From Psococerastis gibbosa (taxonomy: Eukaryota > Arthropoda > Insecta > Psocodea > Psocidae): 64,000 nucleotides of DNA. The notes under the pieces were generated by a model that was not told the origin of the DNA, did no database searches, and saw only the letters and a list, made by a program, of their open reading frames with translations. Position numbers and translations under genes: made by a program. Position 1 is the first letter of the stretch; every line of letters begins with the position of its first letter. Shown here one piece after another: positions 23,166-36,900 of the stretch. Location of the stretch: the NCBI GenBank assembly GCA_963971405.1, contig OZ020489.1:27864290-27928289 (forward strand), given 5' to 3'.

Positions 23166-23434
23166 CAATAAACCTTTTAGGTAAGTATGATCTCCATTTT
23201 ACTAAAAAAAATAATTAGCTAGAATTTGTCGCACTCGCAATGTACAGTTCATACAGTACCATATTTAAAGATTTATCATTTCTCATTTCTAAAGATGATG
23301 CAACTCCAACGTGCCAAACCTTTCTAAGTTCCTAAGGCCTAAACCATACATTTGCTTCATTTGCCTTTACACATACCAAACACCAAGCCAAGTCAAGACT
23401 TTTCTATGCCCAACTCCAACCCATTCTCAACTGA

Positions 23435-23636
23435 ATGAAGAATCAGTAGAATCCGGGCTGATGGGCCGTGGTCGAAATGAAAGCGAACTTCCAAACGTTT
23501 CGTCGACATCTTCAGTGGAACTGTGTAGACTTCTAAGATTGTATCTTGGAGGCTCAGCAGATGTTGACGAAACGTTTGGAAGTTCGCTTTCATTTCGACC
23601 TCGGCCCGTCAGCCCGGATTCTACTGATTCTTCATT
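23435..23636. repeat. 202-bp hairpin with hammerhead-like core in its arm
   Basis: Arms begin ATGAAGAATCAGTAGAATCC and pair over about 80 bases, with a central loop of about 40. The inner end of the left arm, read on the minus strand (23515 to 23497), is CTGAAGATGTCGACGAAAC, which fits the hammerhead ribozyme core CUGANGA - stem II - GAAA with a minimal stem II. Confidence 0.7.
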
Positions 23637-24231
23637 TGGCTCCGGCCGTGAAAGCCTTTGCTGTTACATGCTCAACTGATTTTGCCTTTGCACCAGCATG
23701 TTAAATAAATAAAAAATATATCATTTATTTGCAAACAGACCTAAAAGTTCAATAAAATGCAAATCATTATAATGTTATTAGCGACTCCAATATATTCCTC
23801 TCTGTCGTGGTGTGTTTCTCTATACAATACTTAGTAAAATATAAGAGAGCCCTACAGTTTTCGACATTAGTTGTTCAATTCTTCACTTTACTTAAAAAGA
23901 ATTTCAAGAGTTAAAGCCAGGAGGCTTAAAACACGTTTCTTCAATATTAAGCTGCTGCTGCTGCTGAAAACTTGGTTAAACCCATGATGGAAGCATCAGG
24001 CCTATACGTACTTAATTTGAACTTTGAAAGGGCTTAGTGCGAAATGGAGCGTGGTGGGGGAAAGTTTGAACCAAGTTAGTAGCGATGTGGTGGGCACGGT
24101 GCACGCAACCTCGCCTGCCTCCCGCAACCTTGTGTGCATTACGACAGACCGACATGCCACACAATATCGCCATATCTGACAAACTCTAACTAAAGATGGC
24201 AGACGAACGTAATGTCGACTTGCAGAGACAC

Positions 24232-24435
24232 GTAGAATAGTGATATGGACTCTGACTTTCACCCAAAAGGTTGTGGGTTCGAGTCACACACTTGCTACAT
24301 ATTCTTGCCATGCTTCGGAGGGCATATGTAGAGTAGGGGGTTCCGAGCCTTCCTGGTTGAGTGTAAGAGAGTAATTCAATGCCTTAACTTAGCTAGTGTG
24401 GCTAAGTAATTGAAAAATAAGTCATTATTTAATCA
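24232..24435 (+). repeat. tRNA-derived SINE (family 1)
   Basis: Head TAGAATAGTGATATGGACTC, B box GGTTCGAGTCAC, body CCATGCTTCGGAGGGCA, GTTGAGTGTAAGAGAG and an AT-rich tail. More diverged than the 52384 copy. Confidence 0.8.
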
Positions 24436-24844
24436 TTGATTTATTTGCTTGGTGTGACTCAATCATCTTGGATTGGATATAGCTTAACAGGGGCGTTATT
24501 TCAATATATTTCAAGGGGGGGGGGGCAAGATGACTATTAGGTACATTTCTATTGAGGGTTGTAACGATTTCCTCGCGCGGGGGAGGGGGGGCAACGACCC
24601 CTTTCCCTGGAACCCCTAATGACGCCACAATGCCGTCCACCGGACACCCCAACTATTATTTATTTTACAAATCCATTTCTATGATTGTGGACATTCTGTT
24701 AATGACTACCTCATAACATGTACTGTAAATGATTATATATTCTATTTGCTCTCCCCTCAATAATAATTCTATATTTATTGAGAAATTTATGTAAGAATTT
24801 CCGCCTGGTTGCCCCTTAAAATGAGTGTATTTTTACCGTTTCAG

Positions 24845-24913
24845 ATGATGTATAACGAAGATTGTGAACAAGGACGCTTCAATGGAACCAAATTGGACTG
24901 GAACTACAACTGA
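24845..24913 (+). promoter_or_regulatory. Upstream ORF in the Sulf leader
   Basis: A 22-codon open frame starting with tandem ATGs lies 23 bases before the Sulf start codon, in a different frame. It directly follows TTTTACCGTTTCAG, a good splice acceptor, so the coding exon of Sulf probably starts at 24845 and the mRNA would carry this uORF. If translated it would lower Sulf initiation. Expression is not shown. Confidence 0.45.
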
Positions 24914-24936
24914 GTGATATTTTGTCGATATTTAAA

Positions 24937-27900
24937 ATGTTTATTGCAAGTGGAATATTTTGTCTAGTCATGGTTTTGGCAGTAGCCGATGATGAAAATA
25001 CTGCAGCACAACCTGATACCACTAAAATTGTTGTTAACAAATTATATAATCAAAGGTAAGTGCCGGGTTTGAATAGTGTTTTAATTAAGAAATGCAATGA
25101 AATTATTCGTGAACCGATACAGTGCATTAATATAATAACTGAATTGAGGAGCATGTACTGTATGCGAAATTTGTACATGGAATTGTAAATGCAGGAGTGA
25201 CAAAAACTTTTTAAATCTAAATGCTTTTACATTATGGGATGTAAAATTTTAATTAATATTCTTTGATAATTGTGACCGTGTAATCGGTCACCGTTTTTTT
25301 ACAACTCAAGTGCCGTTACTGTGGCCGATCGGTGTTAGTGAGTGCAACATAATGTACATCAAGCGTAGAAAAATATTTTTTCTAGTTGACACATTTATGG
25401 CTCTACCATCGATTTCATGAGAAATTTGACCTTATGCAAACATGGAATATTCTACAAGTAACGAAGCCATTGAGGCGGTTTTGCGTTCCTTCAAAAAAGA
25501 AATAAAGGGATTAGTTTTCCGGGTCACCCCATAACCTTGTAGGGGTAATGGAATGAATGGATAAGTAATTAAAACGAATGTGCCGTTGTGATTGAAATGG
25601 ACGCGCGCTAATTGTCGCCATGGGACCAATCCCTCTTTTTTTCCGCCTTTTCTCCTTACAGTTCCACTTCTTTGTTTTCAACACTGTGACTGCTTTTCAC
25701 ACCTTTTTCCGTTTTCAATTCCATGAAAAGTAAAGTTATGCTCGCCATTGGCCATTGATTGTGGAAACACAGTGCTTCTTATCGGTACATGACTTGCTGC
25801 AATCTACAATCCCACCAATCTGAATTGTGCATCCAATAATAGTGACCGTGTATATGCTTGCAATTTTCAATAACCCGCCAGACACTTTAATCATCAGATG
25901 GAGTGGCGGGGCACGAATGCATGATTGAGAGTGTGGACTGCTGGACACTTATGCTGAACGACAGCTAATGATAGTGCGAGAAGCAAAAGACGTCGCTATT
26001 GTACTACAAATAGGAAAGTCAGCTACAGATTATTTATTCTCTTTAATTTCAGCGCTGGAGAGCTCGAAAAAGAATTATTGGAAAAAGCACTCATTGCCAA
26101 AAAGAGAATAAGAAATGAAAATTTCGACAGGTTCAACCTTCGGTACCTGAACAATGCACCCCATGACGAGCCAAGACGGAGCCATAATAATCGTCACAGA
26201 TATAGGGAGTACCTGACGCGCCAGCCGAAAAAACATCGGCCTCTTCTCCCTCCTCCGAAGGAACGCAAACCCAACATTGTACTTATTCTCACCGACGATC
26301 AAGATGTTGAGCTAGGTAATTTGAATTTTGTCTTTATAGTACTAAATTATTGCTTGAAAGACCTTGTGAAGGGCGGGAAGGGTTGCACAATTGGAAATTC
26401 CGTTTCTAATTGTGGTAGAATTTAAAAGCGAATAGCATTAGCAGGGTTCTGGTCAAGGGCATATCCAGGGGTTGGACACGTTTGCCTAGTCTCCTCCTCC
26501 CAAAACCCACCCCCTCGGATTGGGAACATTTCATTTAAAGGTTGCCGTTGGCACTAAAAAAAGAACCGGTCCGAGTTTACTCGAACATGCTTTCCAATTT
26601 ATCAAAATTAGTAGACAGAGAAAATGAGTAATTTCATGGTAAATAATTTTCCTATGGTTAAATTTCCGATATCTCAGGGGGGGGGGGGTTGTCCACCTGA
26701 CGTCACTGGAGGTGAGGTAAATTCTAGATAGGTCAGACCAACACATTACCCCGCAGAAATACTGGCAGGGCACGCAATGCATTTGACCGTGAATTTTCTA
26801 TCATTTTTTCAAAAAAACAATTTTTTTTTACAAAACCAAATACTTTTCTGGGAAAGCAACCTGTCCGGTTTCGTTACTCAATTTTACACCTAAAACATAC
26901 CTGAAGGTAGAAATCATCCATAGAAAGGTTTCGCAGAAAAATTATTTTTTAGTCATTTTTCATTAAAATTTATTTTATTTTATTTTTTTACCCCCAGAAG
27001 CAACCTATCAAGGGGCAAGCGACCCCCCGCATTTCGTTAACATTAATAACAACTACAATATATATGCATTTAAAAGAAATCGTTGGAGCCGTTTTTGAGA
27101 AATAAATTTTTTAGACGTTTTTTTGGAGTTTTTTGAGAATAAAACCCCCCCAAATTAAGTTAGCCCCAAATAAAAAAAATTGTTCCGAGGCATGATTTTT
27201 GTGAACCTACATGCAGAATTTCATCAAAATCGACCGAGTAGTTTGCCCGGAAATCGACGCACAGACAGACAGAGCGACAGACAGACATTTCGTAAAAACC
27301 ACTTTTTTGGGTTCCTGGGACCTCAAAACGTGTAAATCCGTTGAAATCTCGGAATCGAAAATTTCGACCATCACAAAGCTTTCCTTATACTACGTATAAA
27401 TTGGAAAGCAAAAACACTGTACCGCTCTTTATGAAAACAGTTGATAGGAAATCCTACTTAGCTGATACATGGACCTCGCTGAATATTACCAAAGTTATTT
27501 TAAAAGGACGTTTTCATTTATTATTTTACTGCTGGTTTTCATGTTATAAACGCAATTAGTACATACTCCATTTAGGAGTGTATGCCCCTTTTTTGCATAA
27601 ATGTTCTGCCAGAGCCTTGGGAGTCCCCGGTGGACTGGGGAGGAGGTCCTCTTCCTTGACCACTACGCTGTTGCAGTCAACAACATACCCGACAGCCACG
27701 TGAGGTGAGATTGGGTGGACCCAGACCAGCCGGATTTTTTCCATTTATGTCGAGTCTTGAACCCCGTCCTCCCGTTTCATAGTCTAGTCCCCTATCAACT
27801 GTACTATTCCAGGCCATCTACTGTGGTGTTACGTTCGTAGAATCTGAACTTACTCTTTTGAAATACTTAAGCCGGAAACGGGAAAATACGTAAAAACCAT

Positions 27901-30900
27901 TTATTTTACGCCTGTTTCCAAAGTTTCTTACTCGGGGAGTGTAAACTGTTTTTAGCAAAAGCTTTCTCCCAAAATAAGTCCTAGCTACGCCTGTTTGCCC
28001 TGAGTTTGTTTAGCAATACATTATGGTGTAACGCAAGAAAATGTAATTCTTATTACAGCAAATTGCAACTGGACCAACGTTGACAATGCCATAATAAAAT
28101 TTACGGCTAGTTTCAACATTGTAAGGTAGTAAAATAAGATTTCAGGGTTATATTGTATATTTTTGTTATTTGTAAGAGTTATAAACAATAATTAACAGAA
28201 AAATTGAAAATGCTTCGCCTACATGGTGAATATCGATTAAACTCGTTCGCAGGTCTTTTTAATGCATTGAGGTTAAACTAAAATAGAATGAAAGAATGAA
28301 TAGATGGTATCGTGTCTTACTTTCATTGCTGTTGCGAATGAGTTTGGGGGTACAATGGAATTGAAATGGATCTACACTGACAACTGCAAAATTGGGAAGC
28401 CATCTGAGTGATTGCATTCTTTGAAGCCAGATGATATTTTGTTGTCTATTCTATTTGCAGTCAATGGCGTGTCTCTGCGATTCTTTTCTTTTTGTAAGAA
28501 ACTTCTTCGTGGAGCGAATAAATTGTTATGTACTTCCAAAGCGTTAAAAACAACTAAAACTTGACTATTTATTTGAAGTACATCTATATAACTATGTACA
28601 TCTGTATATCTATACTATTATTAAATTGTCTAATATTTTCTGAAATGATTTCAGGGTCGCTCAATTTCATGCCACGCACCCTCAGGCTGCTGAGGGATGG
28701 AGGCGCCGAATTTCGCCACGCCTACGTGACCACGCCCATGTGCTGTCCTAGCAGGAGCAGCCTTCTTACCGGCATGTACGTCCACAACCACAACGTGTTC
28801 ACCAACAACGAAAACTGCTCCAGTCTCAATTGGCAACGAACACATGAGACAAGGACCTTCGCTACCTATCTGTCCAATGCTGGCTATAGGACTGGTGAGC
28901 ATTAAATGACTCCAACCTTATTTTCCACTGCTACGATTCCAAAGCATTGGAATGTCAGATGGAAGCTTTCTTAAATTCACCATAGTTACGAAAAACGAAC
29001 AAAACGTCTTTATCAAGTATGATGGCCTGTCCCACCAATAACGGTTAAGACAGAGATTTCAAAATATTTCGTAACAAAATAATAACCGACTCAATGCGAC
29101 GACATTAATTCCTCGTTACACAGTCGCAAAGATTTTAAATTTGATTTTTTGATTTGAAATGTTTTTTTTTCTTTTTTTTTTTACAATAAATAAAAGTAAA
29201 TTTACAGTTTTTTTCCTTTCATCTAAAATAAATACAGGAGCAGAGTTGCTACTGACGGTTAAAAAACGGAAACTAGCATACTTCGGCCAAGTATTGAGGA
29301 ACGACAAGTGTCGTCTCTTCCATGTAATAATCCAAGGGAAGGTAGAAGGACTTAGGGCTCCCGGCAGAATAACATCCAGTTGAAAAACCTGAGGCTGTGG
29401 TTTGGCAAGAGCACGACTTCCCTTTTCAGAGCAGCAGTCCCCAAGGTCCAAATTGCCATGATGATTCGCCATTCTTCGATAGAAGATACATTCCAAGAAG
29501 AAGAAGATCTAAAATATTACTACCATTAAATACCCCAATAGCGTGCATTACACAGAGTAGCTGTAAATTAATCCATGGTATAAACAATCTGCTTTTTAAG
29601 TAAGCTTGAATTTTGTTGTTGATAATTTTTATGTCTTTATGACTGTGGAATGAGAAATTAATTAATTTCCAGTGTTGGTTTACAAAATATTTTAAAATCT
29701 CTCCATTAAGAAACTACTGTCAATTCTACGACACTAAGTAGGATGAGACACGTGTTAACAGCAAGACCAAAGTATAAAGTTATGTTGAAAATTTCCTTAT
29801 TTTGAGACCGATCTAATCAGCGTGCCGGACCTGATTAGCTCGGGTCTTACACAATTCTTTTCTTTCCCACTGTAAATGACGATTCCTACTTGAAGAACCT
29901 GCCACTAAAATCTCGACAGACCGTTATCATTCATATTTCTGCAGAAAAAATTACCCCATTCTCTTTTCTTTTCAGGATATTTCGGAAAGTACCTGAACAA
30001 GTACAACGGGTCTTATGTGCCGCCCGGCTGGCGAGAGTGGGGCGGCCTCATCATGAACTCTCGCTACTACAACTACTCGATCAATCTGAACGGACGGCGC
30101 GTGCGTCATGGGGCCGACTACGAGCGGGACTACTATACGGACCTCATTGCCAACGACTCCGTGTCCTTCCTCCGGCAGAGCAAGCAGTATTTCTCCAGGA
30201 AACCGGTCATGCTTGTCGCCAGCTTTCCTGCCCCTCACGGCCCCGAGGACTCAGCCCCTCAGTTTTCGAATATGTTTTTCAACGTTTCTACCCATCAGTA
30301 TGTCTACTTTTCATTATTATTGCTGTCAGTAATGAGCCTCTCCATCCATATACAAATGACGTCAAATCCAATGTACTGATTGATTTGGCACTGTTCGCTT
30401 CAATGACCTGATTTTTGGGCGGAAGCATTTTCCTCTACGAAGGGATCCTTCCAGTTTAATGGGTGCATGTCAGTCAGGCAGACAGCTGTTTGGTAGTATC
30501 ATCATCGCCTAATAAGTCTCATATGCGACAAAATTGAGGAAAGCGAAATAATATCTGACTGTTTTAAACTAGAGGCACAAAATAACGCCATTCAAACAAG
30601 CAATACTTTAGTGGAAATGTTAGCTGGAAGTGTAGCCCTTCGGGGCTAAAGCTCGCCTGAAAATAAAGACGATATTTCATTTCATTTCATTCTTTAATAA
30701 TAGCGGATAATATGAAAAAATAATAATAATACTAGTAATAATAATAATAGCCGCAGATGTAAAACAGTGCTTACTGCAAATCCCAGCTTAAGGGAATTGG
30801 GATTCAAATGTACATGCCCAATTACGATGGCAACTAAGGCAAACTTAGCCAAGGTCTTTACTTAGTTATTGGCCGTTTGTTTGTTACAGATTTTTCATTT

Positions 30901-33900
30901 GAGTTTTATTTTTTGTAGCACTCCTGCATATGACTACGCTCCTAACCCTGATAAACAGTGGATTCTCCAAGTAACTAATAGAATGCAAGGGATTCACAAG
31001 CAGTTCACGGATCTTCTCATGACCAAGCGATTGCAAACACTACAAAGCGTCGATATTGCCGTAGAAAGGGTTAGTGAAAATGCAGTTTAGAAGGTAGTCA
31101 TAGCTAGCTTTGTATTACTATTTTATGGAACTATAGTAGGCTACAATGGCATAGATATCAATGAATTGAGATGCATGGAGAAAATAACATTTACTAAAAT
31201 AATAGCTGGAATGTCTCTGGAATCTCCAAAGTAAACGTACAATTTAGTCTAGAGTTAAACCCGTCCGAAGTTCTGGTTTGATAAGCAATGGGAATGAATA
31301 GTGGAGGATATTCGAACAGACCCATAGTCTCGTCATTTTTAACTAAGCTCTTAATTTTCTTCGTTAGATTTACCAAGAATTGAAGCATATTGGCGAGTTG
31401 GACAACACATACTTCGTTTATACATCAGACCATGGTTATCACCTGGGACAGTTCGGGCTAGTCAAAGGAAAGTCCTTTCCATTTGAATTCGATGTTCGAG
31501 TTCCATTCTTGGTACGTGGTCCAGGCATTCAACCTGGCACTGTGTAAGTTTTAATTGTTAATTATATATAGCCTAAGTTTATTTACAAGTCATGTAATTT
31601 CATTTTAAAAAATATAATGTCTTTCATTTTTCATAATTCGTTGAACAATCTTTGGTCTATTATGTTTACTGGCTTTAAAGTTGTGTTAAGAAGAAGTCTT
31701 TCAAATTGTCACTTCTACGCCATCAGAGCTCGGAACCACTTTCTGCCAGTTCAGAAATCCTCTTTCTTTGCTATAGGGTGGAGGACATAGTGCTGAACCT
31801 TGACCTGGCGCCGACGTTCCTGGACATGGCGGGGGTGGAGACGCCTCCACATATGGACGGTCGGTCTATTATGAAGCTGCTGCATCCGCCCCGCGGTGGG
31901 AGACGCCAACGCTGGCCCGACACTTTTCTCATTGAGAGCAGTGGTAGACGGGACACTCCAGACTTTATCAAGCCGAAAGGCAGGCCTAAAGTCACTGCAC
32001 AAGGTTGGGATGAAGTCTCTTATCACTTGTCTGTTAGGAATATCTTACTAGTCACAAATGGTTAATATTCAGGAGAGCGAAGAAGCCTCTATCTCTTTCA
32101 ATCTATCTCTATCAATAACTACAATCTGGCTTCCTTTCCGTCGCAAACAGCGTCTTTTCTCAAAAAACACGGAAAACCGGTAAAAAATATTAAGGAAGAC
32201 CATCCAAACTCTGACGGCGCTCTTGACCGGGCACGGGCCTATCGCGTCCATCTGGAGTAGGGTGGGGATGGCTACTAGAAGAGTGGTTTTAGATTAGAGG
32301 AGTAACTGTAGAACACCTTCTTTGCAAGTGTGTTACTCTCTGGATGGAGAGACTCGCCTGCCAGGTTGCTGCCTTCACGACTTTCCCGCAATTGAAGGCC
32401 ATCTGCTTGGAGAACTAGACCAGGCTCGTGATTAAAACTAAACTCACAGACTTGTCAAGTTATACAATAACTCTTGTCACTGTTTACAAGGCAATAGTAA
32501 TAATTATGTCACAAACATGTCCTGTGCTTTTCAGATCCAGCATTTAATGTGAGCGAAGGAAGTGGTTTTGGAATTTCCGAAGAAAGTATGGAAGTAGATG
32601 TCACCGATGATGAAGAGGACGGCGTTATTGTACCTGAAATGACTGACCCCGCTGTCTCCATTCTACGTAGGTGTATTATAAATCTATCTCTTAAATGCGA
32701 TGTTTACTGTAACTATTGGTGATTTTAATTTTAGTCACGTTTCCCCTACCTCGTATTTCCTCTGTAATTGTTAATATTGCTCATTCCTAAGGTTAGACTA
32801 CAATTTAACGAACAGCTTCAGGCAGTTTTTGTTGATTTTATAGAGTCTTTAGAGTTTGTTTTCTTTTGTCTCGATTAGAAAGAAAGAAGAAAAGGAAAAT
32901 TGTAATTATTCTTCATATGGGCGTACTTTTGGTCTTTCGGCCCACTCCTACAATTGACAATAATAAAATGCAATGAAATGGTTCAACAATAGGCTATTAC
33001 AAATTAAACTGAAATAGAGGATTAAAATATGCATACAATAATTAAACGAAAAAGTAAAAGGTCATTTACACACCATACATACGCATAAAGTAGTGACAAG
33101 CACCCTTAAATTATGAAATATGATTAAGACTTATTTTGTCGTCATTTTATTTTGTTTTAGACGATGACTTAGCGCTTGACAACAAGATCCCAGGAGTTCC
33201 GAAGCCGGCTGTTGTAACCACCATCGACTGTCATCGTATGGAATACCAAGAAATGTGTCGGGTGGGGCAGAAGTGGTACTGCGTCCATGACGGTGTGCGG
33301 TGGAGGAAGCACAAATGTCGCTGGAACACGTGCGCCTGCTTTACGCAGCAGGGAGAAATGTACACAAGATCGCCACAGCCTGGGTAAGTTTAACTTTGAA
33401 TGTTTAATGCCAATGGAGCAGAGGGTACTGGAAGGAAGATATATAGAAATCTGAGAAAGGGCCGAGGGACAATACAATATATATTTCCGTCAAATTATAC
33501 AATACAAGTAAAGTACAAAACAAAATCTTCAAAATCAGACGGGAAAGAGTGGATGAGGCTAGTATGACACTGAACTTATGTGACACTTTCTTAAGAGCAA
33601 ATTGGAAAAACCCTAATACGTGTTTTTTGTACAAAGTCGATTTTCACAGGAAATATCGATCGCAGAGCCGTCAAAAATATCTGTTAAATTAGCAGAATTG
33701 CTTCTCTACATTTCGATATATGACATGTGGCCTTCACTTACTCCTTCATCGGAACAACCACACAAATCGCTTTTTATACAAATCAAATTTAATCATTGGG
33801 GCCAATCTGTGTTACAAAAGGGTATACATGTCATAATATATCAAAATGCTCAGCATTTTTTTCTGTCCTGTTATTTTTGACAGCTCTACGATTGATATTT

Positions 33901-36900
33901 CATTAGATATTTGATGTTTACACTTATAAGGCTTTTCTCCTTGAATTGTATCTTAACCGCTTTTGTGTGTTTAATTTTTCAGTGACGAAATTCGTATGGA
34001 CGATGCTATTCTGCACGTCCTTAATAGTAGACGGAGAAAGCGGGATGTTGATGAAGACCACATTTCTGATATTGTTGATGATCTAGATTCCGAATTGGAA
34101 GATGTTCAGGTAGGTAGCATTCTTCGTATTGTACAATAACATGAACGTCTCATTCGTACCGGTACCGGTATTACGGTGTGATAATTTCTTATTGCTGGTT
34201 GGCTGTGCTGACTACGCATTTAAAATTCAGCTTTATATACTTTTAGGCCTGACACATTGGTATATTTTAAAGCAAGTGGGAAGTTATTATTGTTATCATC
34301 ATCTTTTTTAGGAAACTAAAGTTGGTCTGCGTAACTCAACATTGTGGCAGTGCTCTGTGACGTCACAGGGTGTGGTGAACTGCAGTGACGTCGTCTATTC
34401 GGATTACAAAACGTGGAAGCAGACAAGGGATCGAGCTGATGCAAAAATTCGACTGCTCAAAGCCCAACTCACGGCCCTCAAGGTAAATTAATACTTGACA
34501 GTGTTAATTAAAGGATAATTACCATAAATCCATGAGAGTAACTAACTCTGATAGTACTTAATGCTAAGCTTGTATACATTTTATTGATAATCCAAAACAC
34601 ATGTTTACCTACTAATATGATTGTTGGTATTTTTTACACTTGTATCGTAGTGGGCATTGATCCGGTATTACGTTGTTCTGTTCATATCAACTTTAATGGA
34701 TCATATTTGTGTAGTCATATATTAATTTCGTGAATAGCGAACAATCTTTAATCATTTCAGGAGCTGCGACGTCACCTAAAGGAAAAGAGACCTGCCCATG
34801 GCAATAATGAGACACTGGATACCACCACTTCCGAAGAGACTTTCGCCACAACGGTCATAGACCCGGAAACTGAGACCACAACTCAGTTCCAAACAACTAC
34901 TCGTCACGGTGAGTATTGCACAGTGCAACAAGTTTTGCCGCCTAATGATTGAAGAGCTAATGAGCCAAGTTGATTAAAGCCCGGTGTATAGACTATCCTA
35001 CTGCTAGAATATATGCCATTGGAGTAAATAAATAAATAAATAATGACTTTAATATGGCTGAGACCACCCTAGCGGAGTTAGGGCCAAAAGGCCCTCTCTT
35101 ACACTCAACTAGGGTGAGTAAACTAGGTAAATGAGTTGGTGTAAAAGCACAGTCTACAGCAAATTTTTCTCTGCCGAGCTACTGCTGGTGCACACAATAA
35201 ATATTTAGTCTAGAACGCTGATTAGTATAGAGCAGCTTGTCATCCGCAGCTTAGTGATTGTCCGTCTGCTTGTTTCGATTGGCAGGCTATGGCTACTCGG
35301 AAAACAGTAATAGTAGCGCAGCAAAAAATATCTGCTGAAATGCAATGTTTGTTTTTCTTTTTATAGAAATCTATTAAAATGTTTGTAACTAACATATCCC
35401 ATGACGCCATTTTTTAATTATAATCATTGATCAATTTTAACTATGGCATAGAGTAAAACAAACATTTCCGTCAATGTCATTTGCATTCTGCAATGCGAGG
35501 TCGGTGGAAACCCCGCCTGAGTCTTGAATGTCTGCTACCACGTCACCGTTTTTGTATGTAGCCCTAGCCGGTCGGTGGAATCCCCGCCTGAGCACTGGGC
35601 CAAAGTAATTGGGATGAATTTGTGCTAAGGCGCCCATTCCATTGACCGGCTAGGGCTATTTCCAAAAACAGTGACGTGGTAGCAGACATTCAAGACTTAG
35701 GTAGCGTTTCCACCGATCTCGCATTGCAGAATGCAAATGACATTGACGGAAATTAGAATTTATCTTTTTATAGAAATCTATTAAAATGTTTGTACTTAAC
35801 ATATCCCATAACACCATTTTTTAATTTTAGTTTGTTTGTTTGTGATTTTACTGTATGATCATTGATCAATTTTAACTATGGCATAGAGGAAAATAAACAT
35901 TTCCGTCAATTCTGCAATGCGAGGTCGGTGGAAACGCCACCTATGTCTTGAATGTCTGCTACCACGTCACCGTTTTTGGAAATAGTCCTAGTATTCTGTG
36001 GCCCTAGCCGGTCAATAGAATGGGCGCCTAACATAGTCTCCCTATTAACTTTGAAAAACTGTCAGTCATAGTAAAAATTATAATTCTTAGTACAGTTTTT
36101 AAAGTAATTAAAATTACATTAATTACAAGTATATTATTAAATTAATAAAATATGACGTAAAACTGTACTAAGAATTTTAAAGTTTTACCATGAATGAATT
36201 TGTATTTACTGAAATTTTGTTTTTACCGCAGAGCCGACGGATTCTTTGCCAACTACGACTGAAACGGTAGAAGATGCTTGGATCAATAGAATTGACCGTG
36301 GGCCTGTTCAGTCCAACCAAGATACATGTTTCTGTTCTCCACTTTCTCACGGGTAAGAAAATCGGGCCAAATTATCCTTCTAATTATATAGCAATTTAGC
36401 TATAATAAGATGACCAATTACTACCAGCTAATTGTGAAATATGGTTAAATCCTCAGAATTTGAATAACTAGGTAGCAATCCAAAACTTTGTCTCCTTTGC
36501 TGCATAGCTTACGCTAACAAATTGTTACAGAGTACCACGTAGGGAAGATCCAGCTAAAGAAGCGAAACGACGTCTCAAAGAGGAGAAAATTCGGAAGAAA
36601 GAACGAAAGTCCCGCAAAAAGGCAAAATTGGAGAAGGACTGTCTGTCAGAAAAAATGAACTGCTTCAATCATGATAATGAACACTGGCGCACACCTCCTT
36701 TTTGGACTGGTAGGCTACTTTATTCTGTTGATTTATCACTGCTCCTGAGGTGGCTATTCCACCGACGTGGATTTTGAATGTGAATGTGTCATGACGTGGT
36801 AGCAGACATCATTAATAAGTCTCTACCATATTCTACCATATTTTAAGGAGACTATTATGTAGATACTTAACTTATCTATTATAAATTAAGTTATAATATG

